Notes: a model not told the origin generated them from the letters alone. A DNA stretch of 64,000 nt from Nocardioides sp. zg-DK7169 (GCF_013155365.1 NZ_JABJRA010000001.1:186001-250000), one strand, 5' to 3'; counted from the stretch's first letter, positions 18,058 to 26,615 are shown. Translations and numbers: made by a program.

Positions 18058-18522
18058 ATGAGCACCCACAGCACCGACCCGAGCATCGAGGAGTTCGTCG
18101 CGAGCATGCCCTTCGGCATGGGCGCGCTGAACGAGCGGATGGGCATCACGCTCGTCGAGCTCTCCGCCGAGCGCGTCGTGGCGACCATGCCCGTCGAGGG
18201 CAACACCCAGCCCTACGGCCTGCTCCACGGCGGCGCCTCGGTGGTCCTGGCCGAGAGCCTCGGCTCCATCGGCGCGGGCCTGCACGGCTACCCCGACCGG
18301 GCCCCGGTCGGCGTCGACATCAACGCCACCCACCACCGCTCGGCGACCAGCGGCACCATCACCGGCACCGCGACCGCGATCCACCTCGGGCGCACGTCGG
18401 CGTGCTACGAGGTGGTGCTCACCGACGAGCGCGGCAAGCGCGTGTGCACCTCGCGGATCACCTGTGCGCTGGTCCCCTTGGAGCGCGTCGGCCTGACGGC
18501 GCCTGCGCCCGAGCAGTCCTGA
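18058..18522 (+). CDS. PaaI-family hotdog-fold thioesterase
   Basis: 154-aa acyl-CoA thioesterase-like protein (157 aa if ATG 18049 is used). It shows the hotdog helix QPYGLLHGGASVVLAE with the conserved HGG followed by an acidic residue, and DINATHHRSATSGTITG, typical of the PaaI/4HBT group (DUF4442/4HBT). The usual quaternary state is a dimer or tetramer. The intergenic space to polA is only about 50 bp, so overlapping divergent promoters are expected. A thioesterase beside polA and the ANTAR regulator is common in actinobacteria. The natural acyl-CoA is unknown. Confidence 0.85.
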   Translation: MSTHSTDPSIEEFVASMPFGMGALNERMGITLVELSAERVVATMPVEGNTQPYGLLHGGASVVLAESLGSIGAGLHGYPDRAPVGVDINATHHRSATSGTITGTATAIHLGRTSACYEVVLTDERGKRVCTSRITCALVPLERVGLTAPAPEQS

Positions 18523-18535
18523 TGTCCCTGTCTGC

Positions 18536-19114
18536 CTAGCCGTCCTGCGGGACCGTCGGGTGGGCGCGGCGCATCGAGCGCCGCGCCGCCAGGACCGACC
18601 CGAGCTGGCGCCCCGGGCGCTGCGCGGCGGGGCGCTGCGCGTTGAGCTTGGCCCGCACCACCTGGGTCGGCGCGATGCGCAGCACGGCCTGGGGCCCGAG
18701 CGCGAGACGCGCCATGAACCGGTTGCCGTCGCGCGACCCGGAGGCCGCCGAGGTCATCACGTGCGCGACGCCGAGCTCCTCGGCGTAGGAGACCGCCGCC
18801 TCCATCAGCTGACGGCCCACGCCGTGGCGGCGGAACTCGGGGAGCACGTGCGGCGACTGCGCCTGCACGGCCGGCTCGAGGTTGATCATCGACTTGGTGG
18901 TCACCCGCAGGCAGACGGCGCCCGCGCAGCGCCCGTCGTACTCGGCGACGAGCAGGCGCAGGCTGGTGGAGGTCTCGGCGTCGGCGATGATCGACTCGAC
19001 GTCGGCGACCTGCTCGGCGTAGTCCCCCCGGCGCAGCGAGTCGCGCCAGAGCGTGGCGAGGAACGGCGCGTCGCCAGGGGTGGCGGCACGCAGGGACACG
19101 AGGGTACGGCTCAA
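18536..19114 (-). CDS. GNAT-family N-acetyltransferase
   Basis: 192-aa protein with a GNAT core. The acetyl-CoA-binding motif A is LPEFRRHGVGRQLMEAAVSYAEELG (R/Q-x-x-G-x-G/A as RRHGVG), preceded by a beta-4 strand. An Arg/Gln-rich tail of about 50 residues follows the domain. The start is a TTG at 19114 with GGAAGG about 10 nt upstream; a GTG at 19099 is possible. It converges with the thioesterase with 13 bp between them and no visible terminator. Substrate unknown. Confidence 0.75.
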   Translation of the reverse strand: MSRTLVSLRAATPGDAPFLATLWRDSLRRGDYAEQVADVESIIADAETSTSLRLLVAEYDGRCAGAVCLRVTTKSMINLEPAVQAQSPHVLPEFRRHGVGRQLMEAAVSYAEELGVAHVMTSAASGSRDGNRFMARLALGPQAVLRIAPTQVVRAKLNAQRPAAQRPGRQLGSVLAARRSMRRAHPTVPQDG

Positions 19115-19283
19115 CGCTCCTGTGCCTTCCGGACTCGGGGTGTCGGGAGGCCAAGGTCCCCGTACAGGCCTCCTCCGAGGGGTGAGACTACGCTCAGGCC
19201 GCCCCGGGCGTCAGTCCGACCTCACATCTCGACCGAGACCGGGGCCGCGCGGCAGCGAGCGCAGCACGGGAAGGGGTGACGGC

Positions 19284-20030
19284 GTGGTCCCAGGCACCGG
19301 TACGGCGGTCAACGTCCTCGCCGTGCTCCTCGGCTCGGCGCTCGGCGTCCTGCTCGGCCACCGCATGCCGCAGCGCACCCGTGACGCCGTCACCGACGGG
19401 CTGGGCCTGGTGACGCTGCTGATCGCCGCCACCACCGCGGCCGACGTCCTCTCCCCCGCGCTCGCCGCCGAGGTCGGCGACAGCGCTCCGCTGCTCATCG
19501 TCCTGGGCTCCGTCCTGCTGGGTGGGATCGCGGGCAGCCTGCTGCGCCTCGAGCAGCGCGTCGAGGCGCTCGGCGGCGTGCTCCAGCGCCGACTGTCCGG
19601 CGAGACCGGCACCGCGGAGCGGCAGCGCTTCGTCCAGGGCTTCGTCGCGGCCTCACTGCTCTTCTGCAGCGGCCCGCTGACCATCCTGGGCAGCCTCAAC
19701 GACGGCCTCGGCGCGGGATCCGACCAGCTGGTGCTCAAGTCCGCGCTCGACGGGTTCGCCGCGATCGCCTTCGCGGCCTCCTTCGGCTGGGGCGTGGCGG
19801 CCAGCGTGGTCACCGTGGTCGTAGTCCAGGGCTCGCTGACGCTGGTCGGCCTCGGGCTGGGCGACGTGCTGCCGGACGCGCACCTCGCCGCGATCGGCGG
19901 CGTGGGCGGCCTGCTGCTGATCGGCATCGCGCTGCGCCTGCTCCGCATCCGTGACGTGCCGGTCGCCGACCTGCTGCCCGCGCTGCTCGTCGCGCCCCTC
20001 CTGGTGACCTTGGTCGGCGCCCTGCGCTGA
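19284..20030 (+). CDS. DUF554 family integral membrane protein (YdfK-like)
   Basis: 248-aa protein with about seven hydrophobic helices. Key DUF554 signatures are the GTAVNVLAVLLGSALG start, the GLVTLLIAATTAADV helix, and the FVAASLLFCSGPLTILGSLNDGL loop (conserved C-x-G-x-x-x-I-x-G). GTG 19284 has AAGGGG 7 nt upstream, which settles the start against a longer frame. The transported molecule, if any, is not known for this family. It is followed by a 195-bp gap holding a palindrome and a hairpin before livH. Confidence 0.88.
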   Translation: MVPGTGTAVNVLAVLLGSALGVLLGHRMPQRTRDAVTDGLGLVTLLIAATTAADVLSPALAAEVGDSAPLLIVLGSVLLGGIAGSLLRLEQRVEALGGVLQRRLSGETGTAERQRFVQGFVAASLLFCSGPLTILGSLNDGLGAGSDQLVLKSALDGFAAIAFAASFGWGVAASVVTVVVVQGSLTLVGLGLGDVLPDAHLAAIGGVGGLLLIGIALRLLRIRDVPVADLLPALLVAPLLVTLVGALR

Positions 20031-20056
20031 GCCGACGGCGCCCGTTGTCACCTGCC

Positions 20057-20072
20057 GGTCACGATCGTGACC
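20057..20072. promoter_or_regulatory. Perfect 16-bp palindrome upstream of livH
   Basis: GGTCACGATCGTGACC reads the same on both strands, 27 bp after the DUF554 stop and about 150 bp before the livH start. Two GTCAC half-sites resemble operators of dimeric regulators. A second inverted repeat, CACAC-CGG-GTGTG flanked by GGGCC/GGCCC, lies at 20123-20147 in the livH leader and may be a hairpin. Confidence 0.4.
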
Positions 20073-20225
20073 TTGTTGTTGCCGGGGAATGCGCCGCGGC
20101 TCATACGAATCCCCCTAGGGTGGGGCCCCTCACACCGGGTGTGGGCCCGCCTGGGTCCGTGCCCGGACGTGTGTCCACACCGTCCCGTCACGCGACGCCC
20201 CCGCGCGTCCCGGCCCAGGAGGCAC

Positions 20226-21602
20226 ATGCACACCCGATTCATGCAGGTCGCGGCGGTGACCGGCGCACTGCTGGTCGCGCTGATGACCCTGCTCCTGGGG
20301 GTCGGCGCCGCGCCGGCCCAGGCGGCCGAACAGCCCGCCGCCTGCCAGTTCGAACCGAACGACGATCCCGAGATCCACCTCAAGGGCTGTCTGCGCGACC
20401 AGCGCGAGGACCCGCCCGCCCCGGTGCCCGGGGTGTCGGTGAGCGTCCTGGACGCCGAGGGCGAGACCATCGCGGACGTCGAGACCAACGAGAGCGGCGT
20501 CTTCGACGTGGCCCTCCCCGGTGAGCCCCTGTCGAACCTGGGCAAGGACTTCACCATCCGCATCGACGAGGACACCCTCCCCGAGGGCTCGGACCTGCGG
20601 AACCCCGAGCAGGTCGAGCTGACGGTCAACTTCGACACCACGAGCGACCAGACGGTCACCTTCCCAATCGGCGACGCGCTCCCGGAGGCGGCCGGCAAGT
20701 TCACCCGCGGCATCCAGCTCGCCGTCGGCGGGCTGGTGTTCTCGGTCTGCCTGGCCATGGCCGCACTCGGGCTGTCGATGATCTTCGGCACGACCGGCCT
20801 GACCAACTTCGCCCACGGCGAGCTGGTGACGTTCGGCGCCCTGGTCGCCTGGGGCATCGACCTGCTGCCCGGCTCGATCACCGTGTTCGGCACCAACATC
20901 ACCGTGGTCGTCGGCGTGGTCGTGGCGTTCATCGCCGGTGGCCTGTTCGGCTACCTCAACGACCGGGCCCTGTGGCGCCCGCTGCGGATCCGGGGCACCG
21001 GTGTCATCGCGATGATGATCGTCAGCATCGGCCTGTCGATCTTCCTGCGAAGCGTGTACCAGTACATCGCCGGCGGCTCGAACCACAACTACAGCCAGTA
21101 CTCCGCGAGCACCCCGTGGGAGATCGGCCCGTTGCTGGTCACCCCGCGCGACATGATCGTCGTGGTCGCCGGCCTGGTGATCCTGGTGGCGGTCTCGCTG
21201 CTGATCCAGACGACCCGGATGGGCAAGGCGACCCGCGCGGTCGCCGACAACCCCGGCCTCGCGGCGTCCTCCGGCATCAACGTGCAGCGTGTGATCGCGC
21301 TGGTGTGGACCGTCGGCGTGGCCCTCGCGGCCATGTCCGGAGCGCTGCTGGGCGTCACCCAGGGCTTCGACTTCCAGATCGGCTTCAAGCTGCTGCTGCT
21401 GATCTTCGCGGCGGTCGTGCTCGGCGGTCTCGGCACCATCTGGGGCGCGATGATCGGCGCCTTCGTGATCGGCATCTTCGTCGAGGTCTCGACGCTCTTC
21501 GTGCCGGCCGAGCTCAAGTACGTCGGCGCGCTCGCCGTCCTCATCATCGTCCTGCTCATCCGTCCCCAGGGTCTGCTCGGCCGGGCCCAGCGCATCGGCT
21601 AG
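20226..21602 (+). CDS. livH: Branched-chain amino-acid ABC permease LivH with secreted N-terminal domain
   Basis: 458-aa protein, much longer than the usual roughly 300-aa LivH. Residues 1-35 form a signal peptide ending APAQAAEQ. Residues about 36-155 form an extracytoplasmic beta-rich domain (GVSVSVLDAEGETIADVETN, FDVALPGEPL), like a carboxypeptidase-regulatory or CNA-B repeat. Residues about 160-458 are the permease, with FGTTGLTNFAHGELVTFGA, GVTQGFDFQIGFKLLLL and VVLGGLGTIWGAMIGAF, the conserved EAA-type BPD_transp_2 region. ATG 20226 is set by AGGAGG 5 nt upstream. First gene of livHMGF. Confidence 0.92.
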   Translation: MHTRFMQVAAVTGALLVALMTLLLGVGAAPAQAAEQPAACQFEPNDDPEIHLKGCLRDQREDPPAPVPGVSVSVLDAEGETIADVETNESGVFDVALPGEPLSNLGKDFTIRIDEDTLPEGSDLRNPEQVELTVNFDTTSDQTVTFPIGDALPEAAGKFTRGIQLAVGGLVFSVCLAMAALGLSMIFGTTGLTNFAHGELVTFGALVAWGIDLLPGSITVFGTNITVVVGVVVAFIAGGLFGYLNDRALWRPLRIRGTGVIAMMIVSIGLSIFLRSVYQYIAGGSNHNYSQYSASTPWEIGPLLVTPRDMIVVVAGLVILVAVSLLIQTTRMGKATRAVADNPGLAASSGINVQRVIALVWTVGVALAAMSGALLGVTQGFDFQIGFKLLLLIFAAVVLGGLGTIWGAMIGAFVIGIFVEVSTLFVPAELKYVGALAVLIIVLLIRPQGLLGRAQRIG

Positions 21603-21610
21603 GAGAACCC

Positions 21611-22600
21611 GTGGACTTCGGCAGCATCCTGACCACGACGGTGCAGCAGGCGTTCGGCCCGCTCGCGATCGTCTACTGTCTGGCCGCCATCGGCCTCAAC
21701 GTGCACTTCGGCTACACCGGGCTGCTCAACTTCGGCCAGGCCGGCTTCATGGCCGTCGGCGGCTACGCGATGGCCTCGGCCGTCGCCACCTGGGGCCTGT
21801 CCCTGTGGGCCGGCATCGCCATCGGCATCGTGCTGGCCGCCGTGCTGGCGCTCCTGCTCGGCATCCCGACCCTGCGGCTACGCGCCGACTACCTCGCGAT
21901 CGTCACGATCGCGGCCGCGGAGATCATCCGCCAGACAGCCGGGTCGGTGACCCTGCTGGACTGGTTCGGCGGCCAGGACGGGCTCAACAGCTTCGTGGGC
22001 GACTTCCGCGAGCTGAACCCCTACGACTCCGCCATCAGCCTGGGCAGCGTCACCTGGAGCCCGAACGACTTCTGGGTGATGACGGTCGGCTGGATCCTCG
22101 TCGCGCTGTGCTGCCTCATCGTGTGGGCGCTGATGCGCAGCCCGTGGGGCCGCGTGCTCAAGGCGATCCGCGAGGACGAGGACGCCGTACGCAGCCTGGG
22201 CAAGAACGTCTACGCCTACAAGATGCAGTCGCTCGTGATCGGTGGCATCTTCGGCGCCTTCGCGGGATACATCTACGGTCTGAGCAAGGCCGCGGTCATC
22301 CCCACCGACTACGCGACCGACACGACGTTCTTCGCCTACACGATCCTGCTGCTCGGCGGTGCCGCGCGGGTCTTCGGCCCCGTGGTCGGCGCGCTGATCT
22401 TCTGGGGTCTGATCAACTTCCTCGACGCGTTCTTCCGGCAGGCTGCTGCCAACGACGTCATCCCGCAGGCGATCATGGACCAGAACCAGGCAGGATTGAT
22501 GCGCTTCATCGTGCTGGGCCTCGCGCTGATGCTCCTCATGATCTTCCGACCACAAGGCATCTTCGGCGACCGAAGGGAGCTGGCGATCGATGGCCGCTGA
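21611..22600 (+). CDS. livM: Branched-chain amino-acid ABC permease LivM
   Basis: 329-aa inner-membrane permease pairing with LivH. Conserved LivM segments include HFGYTGLLNFGQAGFMAVGGYA, RLRADYLAIVTIAAAEIIR, SPWGRVLKAIREDEDAVRSLGKN (the cytoplasmic coupling loop) and VVGALIFWGL. GTG 21611 is preferred, with AGGAGAAC just upstream and 8 bp after the LivH stop. The 3' end overlaps livG by 11 bp. The tail reads RPQGIFGDRRELAI, the usual LivM ending. Confidence 0.95.
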   Translation: MDFGSILTTTVQQAFGPLAIVYCLAAIGLNVHFGYTGLLNFGQAGFMAVGGYAMASAVATWGLSLWAGIAIGIVLAAVLALLLGIPTLRLRADYLAIVTIAAAEIIRQTAGSVTLLDWFGGQDGLNSFVGDFRELNPYDSAISLGSVTWSPNDFWVMTVGWILVALCCLIVWALMRSPWGRVLKAIREDEDAVRSLGKNVYAYKMQSLVIGGIFGAFAGYIYGLSKAAVIPTDYATDTTFFAYTILLLGGAARVFGPVVGALIFWGLINFLDAFFRQAAANDVIPQAIMDQNQAGLMRFIVLGLALMLLMIFRPQGIFGDRRELAIDGR

Positions 22601-23594
22601 CAACGAGTTCGAGGACGCCGGGATGCCCGGCGCCACCCCGGCGAACGGGCCGGGGGGCCACGGCGCCACGGCGATCCGCTCGAGCGCCGCGCACATGTTC
22701 ACCGACGTGGCGCACGAGCCGGGTGCCAGCAAGCCCGACCCGATCCTGGTGGCCACCGGTGTCACCCGCACGTTCGGCGGCCTGACGGCCGTCGACGTGG
22801 ACCATGTGGAGATCCAGCGCGGTGCGATCACCGCGCTGATCGGCCCCAACGGCGCCGGCAAGACGACCTTCTTCAACCTGCTGACCGGCTTCGACAAGCC
22901 CGACTCCGGCAACTGGTCCTTCCGGGGCAACGACCTGGCCCGCGTCCCGGCGTACAAGGTCGCCCGGATGGGCATGGTCCGCACGTTCCAGCTCACCAAG
23001 GTGCTCTCCAAGCTCACGGTGATCGAGAACATGCGCACCGGCGCCACCGGCCAGAGCGGGGAACGGCTGCTCAAGGCGATGTTCCCCTTCCTGTGGCGCT
23101 CGCAGGAGGAGGCCAACACGCGCAAGGCCGACGAGCTGCTCGAGCGGTTCCTGCTGATCAAGAAGCGTGAGGACTTCGCCGGCTCGCTCTCCGGCGGCCA
23201 GCGCAAGCTGCTGGAGATGGCGCGCGCCCTGATGGCCGACCCCGAGCTGGTCATGCTCGACGAGCCGATGGCCGGGGTGAACCCGGCCCTGAAGCAGTCG
23301 CTGCTGGGGCACGTGAAGTCGCTGCGCGACGAGGGCCGCACCGTGCTCTTCGTCGAGCACGACATGGACATGGTCCGCGACATCTCCGACTGGGTCGTGG
23401 TCATGGCCCAGGGCCGGATCATCGCCGAGGGACCGCCGCACAGCGTGATGAGCGACCCGCGGGTCATCGACGCCTACCTCGGCGCCCACCACGACGTCGC
23501 CCTCGACCTCACCGAGGACACCATCCTCGCCGAGGCCGAGCACGAGCTCGCCGCACAGCGCGACGAGGAGCCGAAGGGGAACCACCATGCCTGA
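22590..23594 (+). CDS. livG: Branched-chain amino-acid ABC ATPase LivG
   Basis: 334-aa ATPase energising uptake. It has Walker A GPNGAGKTT, Q-loop TFQLTKVLSKLT, signature LSGGQRK, Walker B LVMLDEP with MAGVNP following, and H-loop VEHDMD. It is longer than the usual 250 aa: an N-terminal extension of about 50 residues, rich in Gly/Ala/Pro, and a charged C-terminal tail ending EEPKGNHHA. It overlaps livM by 11 bp and livF by 8 bp, so the three are translationally coupled. Confidence 0.95.
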   Translation: MAADNEFEDAGMPGATPANGPGGHGATAIRSSAAHMFTDVAHEPGASKPDPILVATGVTRTFGGLTAVDVDHVEIQRGAITALIGPNGAGKTTFFNLLTGFDKPDSGNWSFRGNDLARVPAYKVARMGMVRTFQLTKVLSKLTVIENMRTGATGQSGERLLKAMFPFLWRSQEEANTRKADELLERFLLIKKREDFAGSLSGGQRKLLEMARALMADPELVMLDEPMAGVNPALKQSLLGHVKSLRDEGRTVLFVEHDMDMVRDISDWVVVMAQGRIIAEGPPHSVMSDPRVIDAYLGAHHDVALDLTEDTILAEAEHELAAQRDEEPKGNHHA

Positions 23595-24417
23595 GCCGAT
23601 CTCTGACCCGACCGGCGACCCGGCGGCCGGTCCGGCCACCGCCGCCGGCGACGACGCCACCGCGCGGGCGCGCCGCGAGCACCTCGCCAAGGCCGAGGGT
23701 GCCCTGCTCCGCGCCGACGACCTGGTCGCCGGCTACCTGCCGGGCGTCAACATCCTCAACGGCGCCGACCTGTACTGCCACGAGGGCGAGCTGGTCGGCA
23801 TCATCGGGCCGAACGGCGCCGGCAAGTCCACCCTGCTGAAGGCGCTCTTCGGTCTCGTGAAGATCTCCACGGGCACAGTCACGCTGCACGGTGAGTCGAT
23901 CACCAACGAGCGTGCGGACTCCCTGGTCTCCAAGGGGATCGGTTTCGTCCCGCAGTCCAACAACGTGTTCCCCACGCTCACCATCCAGGAGAACCTGGAG
24001 ATGGGCTGCTTCCAGCGCCCGGGGAGCTTCCGGGAGCGCTTCGACTTCGTCTCCGAGCTCTTCCCCGCGCTGCGGGACCGGCGCGGCCAGCGTGCCGGCT
24101 CGCTGTCGGGCGGTGAGCGCCAGATGGTCGCGATGGGGCGCGCGCTGATGATGAACCCCTCGGTCCTCCTGCTCGACGAGCCCTCCGCGGGCCTGTCCCC
24201 CGTCATGCAGGACGAGGTGTTCGTCCAGACCCGGCGCATCAACCGGGCCGGGGTCTCGGTCGTGATGGTCGAGCAGAACGCCCGGCGCTGCCTGGAGATC
24301 TGCGACCGCGGCTACGTGCTGGACCAGGGCCGCAACGCCTACACCGGCTCCGGTCGCGACCTCGCCAACGACCCGAAGGTCATCGAGCTCTACCTCGGCA
24401 CGCTGGCCCAGGCCTGA
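23587..24417 (+). CDS. livF: Branched-chain amino-acid ABC ATPase LivF
   Basis: 276-aa ATPase partner of LivG. It has Walker A GPNGAGKST, Q-loop PQSNNVFPTLT, signature LSGGERQ, Walker B VLLLDEPSAGLSP and VEQNARRCLEI, where the LivF family carries Q/N in the H-loop region. An N-terminal extension of about 35 residues is rich in Ala/Asp. It is the last gene of livHMGF and is convergent with livK across a long hairpin. Confidence 0.95.
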   Translation: MPEPISDPTGDPAAGPATAAGDDATARARREHLAKAEGALLRADDLVAGYLPGVNILNGADLYCHEGELVGIIGPNGAGKSTLLKALFGLVKISTGTVTLHGESITNERADSLVSKGIGFVPQSNNVFPTLTIQENLEMGCFQRPGSFRERFDFVSELFPALRDRRGQRAGSLSGGERQMVAMGRALMMNPSVLLLDEPSAGLSPVMQDEVFVQTRRINRAGVSVVMVEQNARRCLEICDRGYVLDQGRNAYTGSGRDLANDPKVIELYLGTLAQA

Positions 24418-24424
24418 GCCTCCT

Positions 24425-24485
24425 GCACCGCAACGACATCGGGCCCGACCTCCGCGGAGGTCGGGCCCGATGTCGTTGCTGGTGC
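24425..24485. terminator. Very long bidirectional terminator between livF and livK
   Basis: A perfect 48-bp palindrome (24431-24478, arms starting CAACGACATC and meeting at CCGCGG), extended by G-C and GCACC/GGTGC pairs with one bulge. It lies between convergent genes, 12 bp after the livF stop and about 25 bp from the livK stop. Confidence 0.9.
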
Positions 24486-24510
24486 TGCCGTGGTGCTCAG
24501 CTCACGCTGG

Positions 24511-25779
24511 TCACTCGAGGACGCCGGAGACCGAGTCGATCTGGGTGTACTTGTTGCCCTTGTACTCCTGGATGCCGATCGTGGCGGCGCTGGGGCTGCC
24601 CGACTCGTTCATGTCGCACGGACCGGAGACACCCTCGTAGTTGATGTCCTCGCCCGCCTCGAGCAGCTCGACGCAGTCGGCGAACGTGGAGCACGCCTCG
24701 CCGTCCTTGGAGACGTTGACGATCTCCGAGGCGATCGCCTCGCCGGAGTCGTCACCGGCCGCGATGGCCGCCAGGGCGGTCAGCATCGTGGCGTCGTAGG
24801 ACTGGGGACCGTAGGTGAAGTCCTTCAGGCCCTTGTCGATCGACAGCAGCCGGTCGTTGAAGTCCTCGTTGACCTCGCCGGGAGCCGGGAAGGTGCCCTT
24901 GACGCCGGTCAGGTCGAAGTTCTCCGAGGAGTAGTCGGCCATGTTGCCGTCCACGAAGTACAGCTGCACGTCCTGCGGGCCGAGGCCCTTCGAGATCAGC
25001 TGCGGGATGATCTTGGTGGTCTCGTTGAAGGCCACCAGGACGATCGCGTCGGGCTTGGCGGCCGCCAGCTCGTTGACCTCCGCGGTGAAGTTCTGGGCGT
25101 CCGCGGCGTAGAGGATGTCGGCCGCGACGGTGGCGCCCTGCTCCTCGAGGGTGTCCACGACCTGCTCGGCCAGGCCCTCGCCGTACGCGTCCTGACGGGC
25201 GACCACGGCGACGTTGGAGAAGCCGTCCTCGACCGCCATGTTGGCCAGCACCTGGCCCTGGAGCCGGTCGGAGGGCGCGGTGCGGAAGTACATGCCCTTG
25301 TCGTCGTAGGTGTCGAACGCCGCGGCGGTGTTGGCCGGGGAGAACTGCACGATGCCGGCGCCGGTGATCTTGTCGATGACGCTGAGCGAGACGCCGGAGG
25401 CGGCCGCGCCGATGATCGTGTCGACACCCTCACCGAGGAGCGAGTCGACCGACGCGCCGGCGATGTCGGGGGTGCCGTCGCCGGAGTCGGCGCGCGAGGA
25501 CTTCACGGGCTTGCCGTTGACGCCCCCGGCCTCGTTGATCTCCTTGATCGCGAGCTCGACGCCGGCGAACTCCGGCGGGCCGAGGTAGGCGAGGTCACCG
25601 GTCTGCGGGAGCAGCATGCCGATGTTGAGGACGCCGTCACCCTTGGCGGCAGGCGTGGAGCTCTCGTTGTCGGTTGCGTTGTTGTCCGAGTCGTCGTCCT
25701 CGCTGCCGCAGGCGGTGAGGACGAGTGCCGTCGCGGCCAGGGCGACGGCCGCGCGACGTGCGCGAGTGGAGCGGATCAT
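24511..25779 (-). CDS. livK: Branched-chain amino-acid ABC substrate-binding lipoprotein LivK
   Basis: 422-aa type I periplasmic-binding-fold lipoprotein. The signal peptide ends in a lipobox LTAC followed by GSE; Cys is the lipidation site and an acidic, Ser/Asn-rich linker follows. The ligand domain has IGMLLPQTGDLAYLG, AIKEINEAGGVNGKPV and IGAAASGVSLSVID, typical of Leu/Ile/Val-binding proteins. Start ATG 25779 has GGAGG 4-5 nt upstream. It is convergent with livF rather than in the livHMGF operon, so it has its own promoter. A pair of cysteines around residue 375 (GEACSTFADCVELL) may form a disulfide. Confidence 0.93.
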   Translation of the reverse strand: MIRSTRARRAAVALAATALVLTACGSEDDDSDNNATDNESSTPAAKGDGVLNIGMLLPQTGDLAYLGPPEFAGVELAIKEINEAGGVNGKPVKSSRADSGDGTPDIAGASVDSLLGEGVDTIIGAAASGVSLSVIDKITGAGIVQFSPANTAAAFDTYDDKGMYFRTAPSDRLQGQVLANMAVEDGFSNVAVVARQDAYGEGLAEQVVDTLEEQGATVAADILYAADAQNFTAEVNELAAAKPDAIVLVAFNETTKIIPQLISKGLGPQDVQLYFVDGNMADYSSENFDLTGVKGTFPAPGEVNEDFNDRLLSIDKGLKDFTYGPQSYDATMLTALAAIAAGDDSGEAIASEIVNVSKDGEACSTFADCVELLEAGEDINYEGVSGPCDMNESGSPSAATIGIQEYKGNKYTQIDSVSGVLE

Positions 25780-25828
25780 GGGGCCTCCGTGAGGAATGGC
25801 TACCTCCGGGGACCGGCGGACCCCGGAG

Positions 25829-25843
25829 CATCGACTGTCGATG
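25829..25843 (-). promoter_or_regulatory. Operator-like inverted repeat at the livK promoter
   Basis: CATCGAC-T-GTCGATG, a perfect 15-nt dyad. A possible -10 hexamer TAGGTT (minus strand, plus coordinates 25850-25855) lies 6 bp upstream, so the dyad would cover the transcription start, as a repressor site would. Confidence 0.4.
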
Positions 25844-25956
25844 GTCCGCAACCTAGTTGTGATCCGCACCCCACGAGCGGAAAGCCACGAGGAAGGTGCC
25901 GCGTCGTTGTCAATTCGTGATCTGGCGCACAGCACCGCCCTCGCCGGGCGTGCGGT

Positions 25957-26577
25957 TCAGCCCTGGGAGATGGCCGGACCGTGCTCGTTGACCCCGTCGG
26001 CCACCTGCCGCATCGAGAGCCGCAGGTCCATCGCGGTCTTCTGAATCCAGCGGAACGCGTCGGGCTCGGAGAGCTTCAGCTGGGCCTGGAGCACCCCCTT
26101 CGCGCGCTCGACCGCCTTGCGGGTCTCCAGGCGCTCGGAGAGGTCGGCGACCTGCGACTCCAGCATCGTGAGCTCGGCGAAGCGGCTCAGCGCCATCTCG
26201 ATGGCGGGCACCAGGTCGCTCTGCGAGAACGGCTTGACCAGGTAGGCCATCGCCCCGGCGTCCCGCGCCCGCTCGACCAGCTCGCGCTGGGAGAACGCCG
26301 TGAGCATCACGACCGGCGCGATGCGCCGGCTGGCGATGTGCTCGGCGGCGGCGATGCCGTCGAGCACCGGCATCTTGACGTCGAGGATGACCAGGTCGGG
26401 GCGCAGCTCCTCGGCGAGCTCGATGGCGCGCTGGCCGTCGCCGGCCTGCCCGACGACGGTGTAGCCCTCCTCGCTGAGCATCTCGGCGAGGTCCATGCGG
26501 ATGAGGACCTCGTCCTCGGCGATGACGACGGTGCGGGGGCGTGCCGCGGAGGACGGCGACGGGGCTGACTGGCTCAC
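25957..26577 (-). CDS. pdtaR: ANTAR-domain response regulator (PdtaR-like)
   Basis: 206-aa two-component regulator. The receiver domain has acidic residues AEDE at about 20-23, phospho-acceptor Asp66 in ILDVKMP, and Thr and Lys positions in LTAF and VKPF. The C-terminal ANTAR RNA-binding domain covers about residues 140-200 (ERLETRKAVERAKGVLQ, AFRWIQKTAMD). This is the layout of mycobacterial PdtaR (Rv1626), which prevents transcription termination by binding paired hairpins in nascent RNA. GTG 26577 lies 7 nt after a -10 hexamer, so the mRNA is probably leaderless. Its sensor kinase PdtaS is not in this window. Confidence 0.9.
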   Translation of the reverse strand: MSQSAPSPSSAARPRTVVIAEDEVLIRMDLAEMLSEEGYTVVGQAGDGQRAIELAEELRPDLVILDVKMPVLDGIAAAEHIASRRIAPVVMLTAFSQRELVERARDAGAMAYLVKPFSQSDLVPAIEMALSRFAELTMLESQVADLSERLETRKAVERAKGVLQAQLKLSEPDAFRWIQKTAMDLRLSMRQVADGVNEHGPAISQG

Positions 26578-26584
26578 GGACCAC

Positions 26585-26612
26585 AGGTTATCCGGCCCTC
26601 CGGATCCGGTAA
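26585..26612 (-). promoter_or_regulatory. Promoter of pdtaR, leaderless type
   Basis: On the minus strand, -35 TTACCG (plus coordinates 26607-26612) and -10 TAACCT (26585-26590) are spaced 16 bp. The -10 is followed by 7 nt and then the GTG start, so transcription would begin at the start codon. It interlocks with the tRNA-Leu promoter on the other strand. Confidence 0.55.
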
Positions 26613-26615
26613 CGT
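26587..26615 (+). promoter_or_regulatory. Promoter of tRNA-Leu(CAA)
   Basis: The -10 TAACGT (26610-26615) lies 10 nt before the tRNA 5' end. The -35 region would be GTTATC (26587-26592), weak but at 17 bp. Both elements overlap the divergent pdtaR promoter. Confidence 0.4.

Noticed and set aside
13898..18061. 1387-residue plus-strand frame across the flippase and polA
   Set aside because: It spans two real genes in other frames and lacks any family resemblance.
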